Positions 1 through 8,416 of a stretch of DNA of 64,000 nucleotides are shown one piece after another. The stretch spans positions 94,001-158,000 of the forward strand of contig PASF01000002.1 of NCBI GenBank assembly GCA_002711845.1, given 5' to 3'. The notes under the pieces are model-generated. The model was not told the origin of the DNA and made no database searches. It was given only the letters and a program-made list of their open reading frames with translations. The first letter of the stretch is position 1; the number at the start of each line of letters is the position of its first letter. The translations under genes were made by a program, and so were the position numbers. This stretch comes from Gammaproteobacteria bacterium. Its GTDB lineage: Bacteria; Pseudomonadota; Gammaproteobacteria; Pseudomonadales; Pseudohongiellaceae.

Positions 1-1265
1 TATTGCAGGAAGGTGCGTGAGCCGGTGGCAATAAATACCTCGACCGGCATGCCCGGCACCAGTGCCAGGCCATCCAGATTGGCACGGCCTTCCGGTGTGA
101 CTTCCACGCGTGCAGTGTAATAGGACGCACCGGTGTTCTCGTCAGTAAACGCATCGGCCGATACGTTGATGACCACACCCTGTATGCTCGGCACGGAGCT
201 GTTGAAAGCGGAGAAACGAATATTGGCTTCCTGACCCACGGCCACCCGGTCGATATCAATGGGTGACACACGTGCCTCGACGATCAGTTCGTCAGACTGC
301 GGTACAATGTCGGCGATTCGATAACCGGGGCCAATCACGCCGCCTTCGGTATGCACCTGCAGGCCATTCACCACGCCGGCCACCGGTGCTTTCACGACAG
401 TGCGGCTGACAATGTCACGCAGGGCATTGCGGCGCTCGGAGACATCACGCAGGTTGGTCTGTACTTCGCTGAGCCGGTTGGCCACTTCGTTCTGAAACTC
501 GCGTTCGGCCTGAATGATTTCAAGGCGGGTTTCACCGATCTGCATTTCTGTCGATGAAATATTGGCAGTCAGTTCAGCCGCTTCGCCGCGCAGGGACGAT
601 GCATTACGCTCCAGTTCGCGCAATCGGTTTTTGTCGGAAAAGCCTTCTTCCAGCAACGCGCGAACATCGTTAAGCTCTTCGCTGAATGACGCTGCCAGCT
701 CTTCTTTGCTTTCGCGCAGGGCGCGCAGACCCTGTAGTCGTGACTGAAGTTGTTCAATGCGCTGCTGCAGGACATCAACGCCACCTTCCAGCTGACTCTT
801 GCGAGTACGGAATATCTGCTCCTGTGATGCCATTTCTACCACAGCGTTAGCTTCCAGCGCAGACAGCGCCAGAGGGAATTGCACCTGTTCGAGCCCATCA
901 CGCTCGGCGATCAGGCGCGCTTCCAGTGCGCTCAGCGCCACAAACTGGGCATTGGCCATTTCCAGCTGAGCCGTCTGTTGCGTGCTGTCCAGCACCAGCA
1001 ACGGCTCACCGGCATCAACGACATCACCGCTGCGCACCAGTATCTGTTGCACAATGCCGCCCTCTAGATGTTGCACTACCTGGCGATTGGAACGCACGAT
1101 CACGGTTCCGGGTGCGTTCGCGGCGCCGTCAATGGGCGCCACGGCGGCCCACACGCCGAAGACACCAAACACCAGGAAAAATATCAGCAGGCCGACGCGC
1201 TTGGGCGACTCCATACTGGTTTCCACGTCCGGGGCTGTCGTGTTCTGTTCGTTGTTATCTGCCAC
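1..1265 (-). CDS. HlyD-family type I secretion adaptor (partial, C-terminus beyond the left edge)
   Basis: Periplasmic adaptor (membrane fusion protein) of a type I secretion system, linking the inner-membrane ABC exporter to an outer-membrane TolC-type channel. About 421 residues are visible. A short cytoplasmic tail precedes one membrane segment at residues 24-42, followed by a lipoyl/barrel-sandwich half (PGTVIVRSNRQVVQHLEGG), a long Glu/Gln/Arg/Leu-rich coiled-coil hairpin at roughly 90-270, and a second half-lipoyl plus beta-barrel region (VVKAPVAGVVNGLQVHTEGG). The reading frame runs off the window. I chose the GTG at 1265, preceded by a GGAAA stretch; the ATG at 1214 would start inside the tail, just before the membrane segment. 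It lies 54 bp downstream of the ABC gene on the same strand, so they are very probably one operon. The likely substrate is the RTX protein encoded at 10214. The family assignment is firm; the substrate is inferred. Confidence 0.93.
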   Translation of the reverse strand, partial: MADNNEQNTTAPDVETSMESPKRVGLLIFFLVFGVFGVWAAVAPIDGAANAPGTVIVRSNRQVVQHLEGGIVQQILVRSGDVVDAGEPLLVLDSTQQTAQLEMANAQFVALSALEARLIAERDGLEQVQFPLALSALEANAVVEMASQEQIFRTRKSQLEGGVDVLQQRIEQLQSRLQGLRALRESKEELAASFSEELNDVRALLEEGFSDKNRLRELERNASSLRGEAAELTANISSTEMQIGETRLEIIQAEREFQNEVANRLSEVQTNLRDVSERRNALRDIVSRTVVKAPVAGVVNGLQVHTEGGVIGPGYRIADIVPQSDELIVEARVSPIDIDRVAVGQEANIRFSAFNSSVPSIQGVVINVSADAFTDENTGASYYTARVEVTPEGRANLDGLALVPGMPVEVFIATGSRTFLQ

Positions 1266-1319
1266 AATCGGTTTCCGTTAAGTCTGTCAAATAAGTTAAA
1301 GGTGCGACTTTGTTGTCAA

Positions 1320-3014
1320 TCACGCGCGTTTTCCGGTCAGGTTGGCCAGCACTTCATCTGTGGGGCCGAAACTGACGGCCTGGCCGTCTTTCATCACCAG
1401 CAGTTTATCCATGCCGTGCAGCACCATGGTGCGGTGAGTGATGACAATAACCGTGGCACCCTGTTCTTTCACGCGTTGCAATGCTGAAACCAGTTCGCGC
1501 TCGCCAGCATCATCCAGATTCGAGTTGGGTTCATCCAGTACCAGCAGGCGCGGGTTGCCATAGACCGCCCGTGCCAGGCCAATGCGTTGCCGCTGGCCGC
1601 CAGATAGCGCCCCACTGGCACCGCCGATGACGGTGTCGTAACCGTCTGGCAAACGCAAAATCATCTCGTGGACGCCGGCCATTCTGGCAGCGGCGACAAT
1701 CTGCTCGGCATCAGGCTCACCAAAACGGCAGATGTTGTCAGAGATGGAGCCCGTGAACAGCTCGATATCCTGGGGCAGGTATCCCACATAGGGGCCGAGC
1801 TCGCCGCGGTCCCAGGCCGCTATGTCTGCGCCGTCCAGGCGCACTTTGCCGTTCAGCGTCGGCCAGATACCCAGAATGGCGCGCGCCAGTGTGGATTTGC
1901 CGGAGGCGCTGGGCCCGACTATGCCCAGCGCTTCACCGGCCGGTAGCTCCAGTGACACACCCTTGACCACCGCATTGCGTGTGCCCGGCGGTGCCACCAT
2001 GACCTGCTCCAGCAGCAGGTGTCCCTCGGGTGCCGGCAGGCTCATGTGGTCTTTGTCGGCCGGAATGGTTTCCAGCAACTGGCCCAGGCGTTCATATTGC
2101 GCGCGTGCCACCGAGAAGCCTTTCCAGGTGCCGACCAACAGGTCGATGGGCGCCAGTGCCCGGCCCAGCAATAGGGAGCCGGCAATCATCATGCCCGGGG
2201 AAATTTCCTGTTGCAGGGCCAGCAGCGCACCCAGACCCAGGATCAGGGACTGGGTGGTGATGCGGAAGGTTTTGGATATGCTGGTCAAAACGCCGGCGGC
2301 GCGGCTGGCGTCGGTCTGCAAACCCAGTACCTCGTCGGATTTTTTCTCCTGCTCGCGGCGAATGTCGGCGGTCATGCCCATGGCCGCGATCACTTCGGAG
2401 TTGCGAATGCTGCCAGCCACCTGGCCGTTCACCTGGTTGGCCTTGGTGTTGGCGTCTTTCAGGCGTTTGGTGGTGACTTTCTCGTTGGCCCAGGCCAGCA
2501 GCACCATGACGATACCGGCGACGATGGCGACCACACCAAACCAGAAATGGAACACAAACATGATGGCCACATAGATCGGAAACCAGGGCGCATCAAAAAA
2601 GGCGAACAGGCCGTTGCCGGTCATGAACTGACGCAGGCTGGACAAATCGTTTAATGGCTGTGACGAATTATTGTTGCCCGACAGCAGGGCATTCTTGAAG
2701 GTTGCATTAAAAACCCGCTCACGTAGCTGCAGTTCAATGCGGTTACTGGCGCTGGTCAGGATCATTGAACGCACCCATTCGAAACCACCCATGGCCATGG
2801 TCAGGAACACCATCAACAGGGTCAGCATGAGCAGAGTCGAGTAGCTGCCGCTGGAGATCACACGATCGTATACCTGCAACATGTAGATGATCGGCGTCAG
2901 CATCAGGATATTGACGGCGGCGCTGAACAGGCCGGCATACAGGAAGTAGCGACGCACGGACGTCATGGCATCGTACAGTTCGGGATAGGTCACAGAGCTT
3001 TTGGGTCTATTCAT
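1320..3014 (-). CDS. Type I secretion system permease/ATPase (PrtD/RsaD-like ABC exporter)
   Basis: Inner-membrane ABC exporter that powers one-step secretion of RTX-type proteins. At 564 residues it has the usual length of PrtD-like exporters, which lack a C39 peptidase domain. The N-terminal half (about 20-300) is the membrane domain with several hydrophobic segments. The C-terminal half carries Walker A (GPSASGKST, about 366-374), the ABC signature LSGGQRQRIGLARA (about 470) and Walker B LLVLDEPNSNLD (about 490), followed by the H-loop (VIVITHR). It lies upstream of the hlyD-like gene in one transcription unit. The ATG at 3014 has no clear Shine-Dalgarno sequence and is preceded by a 14-nt tandem repeat containing three further ATG codons. 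No outer-membrane channel gene is visible; it may lie left of the window or elsewhere. Confidence 0.95.
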   Translation of the reverse strand: MNRPKSSVTYPELYDAMTSVRRYFLYAGLFSAAVNILMLTPIIYMLQVYDRVISSGSYSTLLMLTLLMVFLTMAMGGFEWVRSMILTSASNRIELQLRERVFNATFKNALLSGNNNSSQPLNDLSSLRQFMTGNGLFAFFDAPWFPIYVAIMFVFHFWFGVVAIVAGIVMVLLAWANEKVTTKRLKDANTKANQVNGQVAGSIRNSEVIAAMGMTADIRREQEKKSDEVLGLQTDASRAAGVLTSISKTFRITTQSLILGLGALLALQQEISPGMMIAGSLLLGRALAPIDLLVGTWKGFSVARAQYERLGQLLETIPADKDHMSLPAPEGHLLLEQVMVAPPGTRNAVVKGVSLELPAGEALGIVGPSASGKSTLARAILGIWPTLNGKVRLDGADIAAWDRGELGPYVGYLPQDIELFTGSISDNICRFGEPDAEQIVAAARMAGVHEMILRLPDGYDTVIGGASGALSGGQRQRIGLARAVYGNPRLLVLDEPNSNLDDAGERELVSALQRVKEQGATVIVITHRTMVLHGMDKLLVMKDGQAVSFGPTDEVLANLTGKRA

Positions 3015-3056
3015 CGTGTTTTAGTCATTGTGTTTTATTCATTGTGTTTGAGTCAT
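3015..3056 (-). repeat. Three 14-nt tandem repeats, each a 5-codon minigene, ahead of the ABC exporter start
   Basis: On the minus strand three consecutive 14-nt units (ATGACTCAAACACA, ATGAATAAAACACA, ATGACTAAAACACG) run directly into the ABC exporter start codon (ATGAATAGACC). Each unit begins with ATG (at 3056, 3042 and 3028) and reads five sense codons (MTQTQ, MNKTQ, MTKTR). Its TGA overlaps the ATG of the next unit as ATGA. The last TGA overlaps the exporter start at 3014. The arrangement is seen directly; a role in translational coupling or slippage-based tuning is inference. Confidence 0.8.
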
Positions 3057-3189
3057 TCATCCGTGCTTGCGGGTGGAAAACAGCCGGTCAGTCTGCTGGA
3101 TCGCAGGGAGCAGCCATCAAGCGATAGAACAAGTATGTTGGGGTAAGCCACCGGGTTTCAACCCTGCCAGGCACGCCCGGTGCGCAATC

Positions 3190-3205
3190 CGGCGGATTAT
3201 AACCG
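3190..3205 (-). promoter_or_regulatory. Possible -10 element for the secretion operon
   Basis: The 232-bp gap between the crp-like gene and the exporter gene holds a TATAAT hexamer on the minus strand (near 3196-3201). No convincing -35 lies at the right distance (TAGTAA-like at best), so this is only a candidate. No clear terminator for the crp-like gene was seen in this gap. Confidence 0.3.
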
Positions 3206-3246
3206 TGATGGGGGCGATTTACTAACCAGCGCAGTCTGGCGCCTGA

Positions 3247-3948
3247 TCACAGTTCTTCCGCGCCTTCGGCCAGTTGTTTCAGGGCGCCGGTGTCGGTCAC
3301 CAGCAGCATGCCCGGTCCGTCGCGCCTGACGATCTGCCGGGTCTGCAGAATCTGGAACACGCGGCTCACCGATTCACGGCTCAGGCTCAGCATGATGGCG
3401 ATTTCCATGTGCGTGGGCGGATTCAGAATCACTGTGTCCTGCAGGCTATCGCGCGCTTTCTCCGGCACCAGCATCCACAGCTGGCAGCACACCCGCTGAC
3501 TGATACTGGGCAGGCCCAGAAGAGAGCGCTGGCGGGTCATCTGCCGCACTCTTGCCGCCAGCCGCTCGCCCAGCATGTTCAGTAGAATGGGGGCCTGCAG
3601 GGACGCCTCGCGCAGGCTGTCCATGGGCACAAACACGACCACTGCCGCGGTCAGCGCGATGACAAACTCAGGCTGGGGCCCGTGATCAAACATGCCCAGT
3701 TCGCCACAGAAGTCGCCGGGTTCCACAAAATACAGTCCCACTTCGCGGCCATCTATTGTAAAATCAACACCCTGCAGGCGGCCTTCAAACAGGAAGCACA
3801 CGCTTTCCTCGCGCACGCCGGCGTTTAGCACCACGGCGCGGCGGGCAAACTTGCGCACACTGGACTGCTGCGCAAGGTGGTTGAGTGTGGCTTGTGGCAG
3901 CGGCTTCAGACCCGGAAAGGTTGCCAGAAGCTCCGGCGTGACCTGCAT
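3247..3948 (-). CDS. Crp/Fnr-family transcription regulator with altered nucleotide pocket
   Basis: Cytoplasmic DNA-binding regulator of 233 residues. Residues 10-115 form the cyclic-nucleotide-binding jelly roll, about 120-150 the dimerisation helix, and about 170-230 the winged helix-turn-helix. The recognition helix reads LSRESVSRVF, keeping Arg191, Glu192 and Arg196, which correspond to the TGTGA-reading residues of E. coli CRP. The phosphate-binding cassette is recognisable (GELGMFDHG) but has Pro93-Glu94 where CRP has the cAMP-contacting Arg-Ser, so cAMP binding is doubtful. The ATG at 3948 matches the family start; the frame stays open upstream but adds 78 unlikely residues. The gene is divergent from the fecR operon, with a Crp-type box between them. 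There are no Fnr-type N-terminal cysteines. DNA target and ligand are inferred from alignment by eye. Confidence 0.9.
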   Translation of the reverse strand: MQVTPELLATFPGLKPLPQATLNHLAQQSSVRKFARRAVVLNAGVREESVCFLFEGRLQGVDFTIDGREVGLYFVEPGDFCGELGMFDHGPQPEFVIALTAAVVVFVPMDSLREASLQAPILLNMLGERLAARVRQMTRQRSLLGLPSISQRVCCQLWMLVPEKARDSLQDTVILNPPTHMEIAIMLSLSRESVSRVFQILQTRQIVRRDGPGMLLVTDTGALKQLAEGAEEL

Positions 3949-4167
3949 GTGGCGCTCTCTGCTGTGAGGTATCTCTGTGTTGTGAGATCTTGTTATCCGG
4001 CCCTGCAATAGGCGCAAACCGTTGTGTGGCGGGCGTTGTATACAGTCGAAGCCATTATAGTAAGTTAATGCCGAATAGCAAACGCGTCGCTTTCGGTGTG
4101 TGCAGCGGCACAAAAGCGGCACAGGAGTGGCATAAAGAAGACACAAAAAACGGGAACTTGAGGCCGG

Positions 4168-4183
4168 TGTGACCGCAATCACT
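4168..4183. promoter_or_regulatory. Crp-type operator upstream of the fecR operon
   Basis: TGTGA-CCGCAA-TCACT matches the TGTGA-N6-TCACA consensus at 9 of 10 positions. Its centre (4175.5) lies 64 bp before the fecR ATG and about 227 bp before the divergent crp-like start. If it acts as a class II site (centre at -41.5), transcription would begin near 4217. Functional use is inferred. Confidence 0.6.
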
Positions 4184-4239
4184 CGCGGCGCCGGTCTATT
4201 GGGGTAGGCTTACATTCACGCTTGGACAGGACTGACCCG

Positions 4240-5676
4240 ATGAACCAGAAACCGATTAAATCAGGCCTTTATTACGCCTTGATGACAGCGCTGTTGGTGG
4301 CAATGCCGCTGGTTGGCACGTCTGTGGCTGTTGCTCAGGCGTCCGCGCCGCTGACCATCACTGCATCTCAGCCCGCCGTCGGTGAGGTCAGTCTGGTGCT
4401 GGGCAGGGCCTGGCTGATCTCGGAAAGTGGTCGCCAGGCGGCCGTGGCCCCGGGCACCGAAGTCCGCGCTACCGATCGCATTCTCACCGAAGCCAATGGT
4501 CACGTCCACATCCGCTTTGTGGATCAGGCGCTGGTCAGTGTGCGCCCGGACAGCCGCCTGGAAATCGTGCAGTACGACTACAATGCCGACCAGCCTGCCC
4601 TGTCTGCCATCAAACTGAACCTGGAAGAAGGCATTACCCGCGCCATCTCCGGCCACGGCGCCAGCGCCGCGCGCGACCGTTTTCGACTGAACACCCCCAT
4701 TGCCGCCATCGGCGTGCGTGGCACCGACTTTGTGGTCAGCGCCACGCCCCGGGCGGTGCGCGCGCTGGTCAACGAAGGGGTGATCGTGATGGCGCCGTTC
4801 TCCAGCGATTGCAGTGCCGACAGCTTCGGCCCCTGTCTGGTCAACGCCGTGGAGTTGACCGGCAGCTCCCTGCAGGTCATCGAACTGGAAGGTAGCAGCA
4901 CCGCGCCGCGCCTGTTGCCCGCGGTGGTCGAGCGTGGTCCCGGTATGATGGAAGAGGAAGTGCAGCTTGCCATGAACGATGCGCAGGGTAACGCTGACGA
5001 CAAGAATGCCGGCACCGGTATTTACCTGGAAAGTGTGACGTCACAGCGTGTCAAGGACGAGGCTGCCAGTGTGACATCGCCAAAACAACCACAGCCGGAG
5101 CCGCAGCCGCCGACGCAACCCCGGCCCGACGTGGTTGATTTTACGCCCGCCACCGCAATTGCCGGTGCCGAACTGTCGCAAAGAAACCTGATCTGGGGGC
5201 GCTGGGCCGATGGCCAGGCGGAGCAGGAACGTATTACTGTTGCCATGGCTGAGGCAAGCGCCGGCCGTGATGTCACCATTCCCGGCGGTGCAGACTATCT
5301 GCTGTTCCGTGACGGCAACGGTGGCGAGCGTATTGCCAGCGGCCTGGGCACCGTCAGTTTTGGCCTGGCCAGTGCGCAGGCGTTTTATCATTCAGACAGC
5401 GGCGTCGCGACCATGGCTGTCAATGACGGCTCGCTGGATATCAATTTTGACAGCAGCCGATTTGCGACATCGTTACAACTGAATCACAGCCTGACCGGCA
5501 ATGTGCAGTTCAGCGCCAGTGGCCGGTTGTATGACGGTGGCTATTTCCATACCCGTTCGGACACTGAACGCATGGCCGGCGCTGTCAGCCTTGACGGCCA
5601 GGAAGCCGGTTACTTCTTCGAGAAACAGCTGGAAAGCGGCAATATTCAAGGCCTGACATTGTGGGACGCCCGTTGA
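4240..5676 (+). CDS. FecR-domain periplasmic protein
   Basis: Exported protein of 478 residues. An N-terminal signal segment (about residues 6-34, ending near VAVAQA) precedes a FecR domain at about 50-170, with features such as GRAWLISESG, ATDRILTEANGHVHIRFVD and the closing GVRGTDFVV. A Pro/Gln-rich linker (about 285-300) leads to a C-terminal region of unknown fold rich in beta-type sequence. FecR domains in such proteins commonly bind or sense envelope components. The next gene, the CHASE2 cyclase, begins one base after this stop, so the two are translationally coupled and probably work together. I chose the ATG at 4240, with GGACAGGAC upstream; a TTG at 4222 is an alternative. The ligand is unknown. 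Confidence 0.85.
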   Translation: MNQKPIKSGLYYALMTALLVAMPLVGTSVAVAQASAPLTITASQPAVGEVSLVLGRAWLISESGRQAAVAPGTEVRATDRILTEANGHVHIRFVDQALVSVRPDSRLEIVQYDYNADQPALSAIKLNLEEGITRAISGHGASAARDRFRLNTPIAAIGVRGTDFVVSATPRAVRALVNEGVIVMAPFSSDCSADSFGPCLVNAVELTGSSLQVIELEGSSTAPRLLPAVVERGPGMMEEEVQLAMNDAQGNADDKNAGTGIYLESVTSQRVKDEAASVTSPKQPQPEPQPPTQPRPDVVDFTPATAIAGAELSQRNLIWGRWADGQAEQERITVAMAEASAGRDVTIPGGADYLLFRDGNGGERIASGLGTVSFGLASAQAFYHSDSGVATMAVNDGSLDINFDSSRFATSLQLNHSLTGNVQFSASGRLYDGGYFHTRSDTERMAGAVSLDGQEAGYFFEKQLESGNIQGLTLWDAR

Positions 5677-5677
5677 C

Positions 5678-7702
5678 ATGCAGCACCTGTCCCGTCTGAA
5701 TCAGCTTGTCAATCCGGTAGCACTCGCCCTGCGTCTGCTGCCCGCGCGCGGGCGCCTGGTGATGCTGGCACTCGCAGCTGCGCTGAGTGCGGTGCTGTTG
5801 AACCTGTTTGCCGGTCCGCTGGAGACGCTGGAAGAACGCCTGGGCGCTCAGGGCTGGTTGATGTCGGCCGACGACACGCCGGAAGAGCGCATCACCATTG
5901 TTGCCATTGATGAAGCCAGCCTCGCTGAAATTGGTGCCTGGCCCTGGCCGCGCAGTGACATGGCGCGCCTGGTTACTGGTCTGAATGCTGCCGGTGTGCA
6001 GCTGCAACTGCACGATATTACCTACCCGGAGCCACGCGAGGGCGACGAACAACTGATCGCGGCCCTGGAGGCCTCGCGGGGCGCGGTGCTGGCGCAGGTG
6101 CCGGTGATGCCGGCCAACGGCCAGCAGGAGCAGAACGTCCGAACCGGCGTCATGACTTTCCCGCTAACCGGCGTGGATTGCGCTGCCGCAGCCAACAGAA
6201 CGAACAGTTTTATTGCCCCGCACGCGGGTTTCAGTGCCATCCCCAAGGGGCACATCGCACCCATCGTTGCCAGTGACGGCGGTATTCGCAAGGTGCCCGC
6301 GTTTGTCTGTGTTGATGGTCAGGCCTACCCGGCGCTGGCACTCAGCGCGCTGCTGCAGGCCACCAATGCGCCCACTTGGTCGGTCAACCTGAGCGAAGGC
6401 AGCGGCCTTTTGGCGCCCGAGCAGGTATTGCGTCTGGATGCCTACCCCGGCCTGAACATTCCACTGGATGCCGAGGGCAACCTGCGCATCTCTTACAAAG
6501 ACCTTCCGCAAAACTTCCGCGCGGTGTCCGCGGTTGATGTCATCAACGGCAACATTGAGCCTGGCATGCTGGAAAATGCCTGGGTGCTGGTAGGCGGCAC
6601 CGCTTTCGGCATGGGTGATATTGTGCCCACACCGTATAACGGCGCCACGCCCGGCGTGGAATTGCAGGCCCGCCTGCTGGGCAGCCTGCTGGATACCACC
6701 ATGCCCTACACGCCTCGTGGCGCGGAATGGCTGCTGACGCTGCTGGCGCTGGTGTTTGCCGGTACCGCCCTGTTGCTGGCCAGCGCCCGAGAGCGGGTTG
6801 CGGCATACGGACTGCCGACGGCCGCGTTACTGATGCCAATTGTCGCCGTGTCCCTGCACTGGCAGTTACTCGCGGCCTATGAAATCTGGCTGGGCTGGTT
6901 GTTCCCGGCGGTGTTTGGCCTGTTGGCTGCCAGCCTGTTGCTGCTGCTGGAGCAAAGCCGCGTGCGCGCCGAGCGCAGCCGCGTGTTTGGCAATCTGAAC
7001 AGCTATTTGCCCAGTGACATTGCCCGCGAGATAGCCTTCAGTCTGCCCAGCTCGGCCATTAATGCCCGACGCTGTGATGTCACCCTGCTCAGCGCTGATC
7101 TGCGTAACTTCTCTGCCTTTGGTGAAGCGCGTCCGCCGGAAGAATCGGCCGCCCTGCTGCACTTCTTTTTTGTCAAAGCCGCTGCCATTGTGGAACAGCA
7201 TGGTGGTCGCATTCAGGAGTTCAAGGGCGACAGCCTGCTGGCGGTGTGGGACGGCCAGAACGCCGAGGCTGCCCGGCATGCGCTGGCCGCCGGCCAGGAC
7301 ATGCAGGTTATCGTTGACAGGGACATGCCGCAAAATCCGCCCGCCGGCCTGGAGCCACTGGCGCTGGGCATCGGCATCGAACAGGGCCCGGCGCTGGTCG
7401 GTTCCATTGGTCCGGCCAACCGCCGTACCCATACCCTGCTCGGCGACACGGTCACCATCACCCTGCGTATCCAGGAAATGACGGCCGAGCTGGCGCAGCC
7501 GATTCTGCTGGGTGAATGTGTGGCCCGTCAGCTCAGCGATCTGAAGCCTGAATCCCAGGGCAGCTACCTGCTCAACGGTCTGCGTATTCCGCACACGCTG
7601 TTTGCTCCGGCTGTTGATGCCACGCAAAGCGACACCCCCCGCCGTAACGCCCGCGCCGAGCAGCTCAACCTGAAGATTGTGTCGGGTGGTAAAGGCGCAT
7701 AA
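5678..7702 (+). CDS. CHASE2-domain class III nucleotide cyclase with non-canonical active-site residues
   Basis: Membrane-bound sensor of 674 residues. It has an N-terminal membrane segment (about 25-48), a periplasmic CHASE2 domain (about 50-340), two or three membrane segments (about 350-430), and a C-terminal cyclase domain (about 450-625). The metal-binding aspartates are present (Asp474 in LLSADLRNF, Asp518 in FKGD). At the purine-specifying position, where adenylate cyclases have Lys (KFIGD), this protein has Glu514 (EFKGD). The transition-state Asn of the VNxAxR motif is Thr593 (VTITLR), with Arg597 kept. Activity and substrate (ATP, GTP or none) are therefore uncertain. It starts one base after the fecR stop. 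A signalling role from FecR/CHASE2 through the cyclase is inferred from the operon. Confidence 0.88.
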   Translation: MQHLSRLNQLVNPVALALRLLPARGRLVMLALAAALSAVLLNLFAGPLETLEERLGAQGWLMSADDTPEERITIVAIDEASLAEIGAWPWPRSDMARLVTGLNAAGVQLQLHDITYPEPREGDEQLIAALEASRGAVLAQVPVMPANGQQEQNVRTGVMTFPLTGVDCAAAANRTNSFIAPHAGFSAIPKGHIAPIVASDGGIRKVPAFVCVDGQAYPALALSALLQATNAPTWSVNLSEGSGLLAPEQVLRLDAYPGLNIPLDAEGNLRISYKDLPQNFRAVSAVDVINGNIEPGMLENAWVLVGGTAFGMGDIVPTPYNGATPGVELQARLLGSLLDTTMPYTPRGAEWLLTLLALVFAGTALLLASARERVAAYGLPTAALLMPIVAVSLHWQLLAAYEIWLGWLFPAVFGLLAASLLLLLEQSRVRAERSRVFGNLNSYLPSDIAREIAFSLPSSAINARRCDVTLLSADLRNFSAFGEARPPEESAALLHFFFVKAAAIVEQHGGRIQEFKGDSLLAVWDGQNAEAARHALAAGQDMQVIVDRDMPQNPPAGLEPLALGIGIEQGPALVGSIGPANRRTHTLLGDTVTITLRIQEMTAELAQPILLGECVARQLSDLKPESQGSYLLNGLRIPHTLFAPAVDATQSDTPRRNARAEQLNLKIVSGGKGA

Positions 7703-7821
7703 CCTGCACAACATATTGTACATGTCCGGGTCAGCGTCTATACTTGGCTAAGTGTGTTCCACTTAAATAAATTTGCCTTATACCAAATTGGCTATAGAGC
7801 CTGAGAATAGAGACCCTGGCG

Positions 7822-8073
7822 ATGAAAATTGTGTCCTTTACCGAAGCGCGAAACGGCTTGAAGGCGGTACTCGACGGTGTCGTTAATGATGCCGATACGA
7901 CGATAATCAATCGTCGTGACGCCGACGATGCTGTTGTCATGTCGCTGGATTATTACAATAGCCTGATGGAAACTGTGCATTTGCTGCGTTCGCCTGCAAA
8001 CGCAAAACATCTCAGCAAATCAATTGTCCAGTATCACGCTGGTAATGTCAGGCCGGGAGAGCTGGAGAATTAA
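7822..8073 (+). CDS. yefM: YefM/Phd-family antitoxin
   Basis: Antitoxin of 83 residues of the Phd/YefM family. The N-terminus (MKIVSFTEARNGLKAVLDGV) is the typical DNA-binding part, followed by the conserved DAVVMSLDYYNSLMET stretch; the C-terminal tail would wrap the toxin. It precedes the YoeB-like toxin by three bases, the usual antitoxin-first order. Antitoxin-toxin complexes of this family repress their own promoter; the inverted GGCT-ATAG-AGCC at about 7790-7801, before the ATG, could be part of an operator. The pair sits between the cyclase and the barrel gene, and base composition by eye is more AT-rich than its neighbours, which suggests an inserted mobile cassette. Confidence 0.92.
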   Translation: MKIVSFTEARNGLKAVLDGVVNDADTTIINRRDADDAVVMSLDYYNSLMETVHLLRSPANAKHLSKSIVQYHAGNVRPGELEN

Positions 8074-8076
8074 AAG

Positions 8077-8337
8077 GTGAGTAGACTTTTGTCATGGACT
8101 GACGAAGCCTGGCGCGATTATTTATACTGGCAGGGGCAGGATCGCAAAACGCTCCGCCGTATCAACAGGTTGATAAATGAAGCCATGCGCACACCATTTA
8201 CCGGATTAGGCAAGCCGGAACCACTTCGTGAAAACCTGACAGGCTTTTGGTCGCGACGCATTGATGACACGAACCGTCTGGTTTACGCTGCAGATGACTT
8301 GGCGCTCACCGTTATTTCGTGTCGATATCACTATTGA
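8077..8337 (+). CDS. yoeB: YoeB-family mRNA interferase toxin
   Basis: Ribosome-dependent endoribonuclease of 86 residues, full length for YoeB. The conserved residues are all visible: TPFTGLGKPEPL with Glu48, SRRIDDTNRLVY with Arg67, and the C-terminal CRYHY with His85 and Tyr86. Its target is mRNA in the ribosomal A site when the antitoxin is degraded. The GTG start at 8077 follows the antitoxin stop with an AAAAGG ribosome site overlapping it. There is no sign of inactivation. Both genes are intact, so the cassette is predicted functional. Confidence 0.94.
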   Translation: MSRLLSWTDEAWRDYLYWQGQDRKTLRRINRLINEAMRTPFTGLGKPEPLRENLTGFWSRRIDDTNRLVYAADDLALTVISCRYHY

Positions 8338-8416
8338 CCTGCCAGCGTAGCTGAATGGCCAAAACTTCACAGCCCCGCTATTGCTTAGCGGCAGGCGATT
8401 CAAGATAATTGCCCGC

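Noticed and set aside
3961-3995. Second Crp-type box near the crp-like start (TGTGAGATCTTGTTAT)
   Set aside because: Only one half-site fits; the other half does not match.
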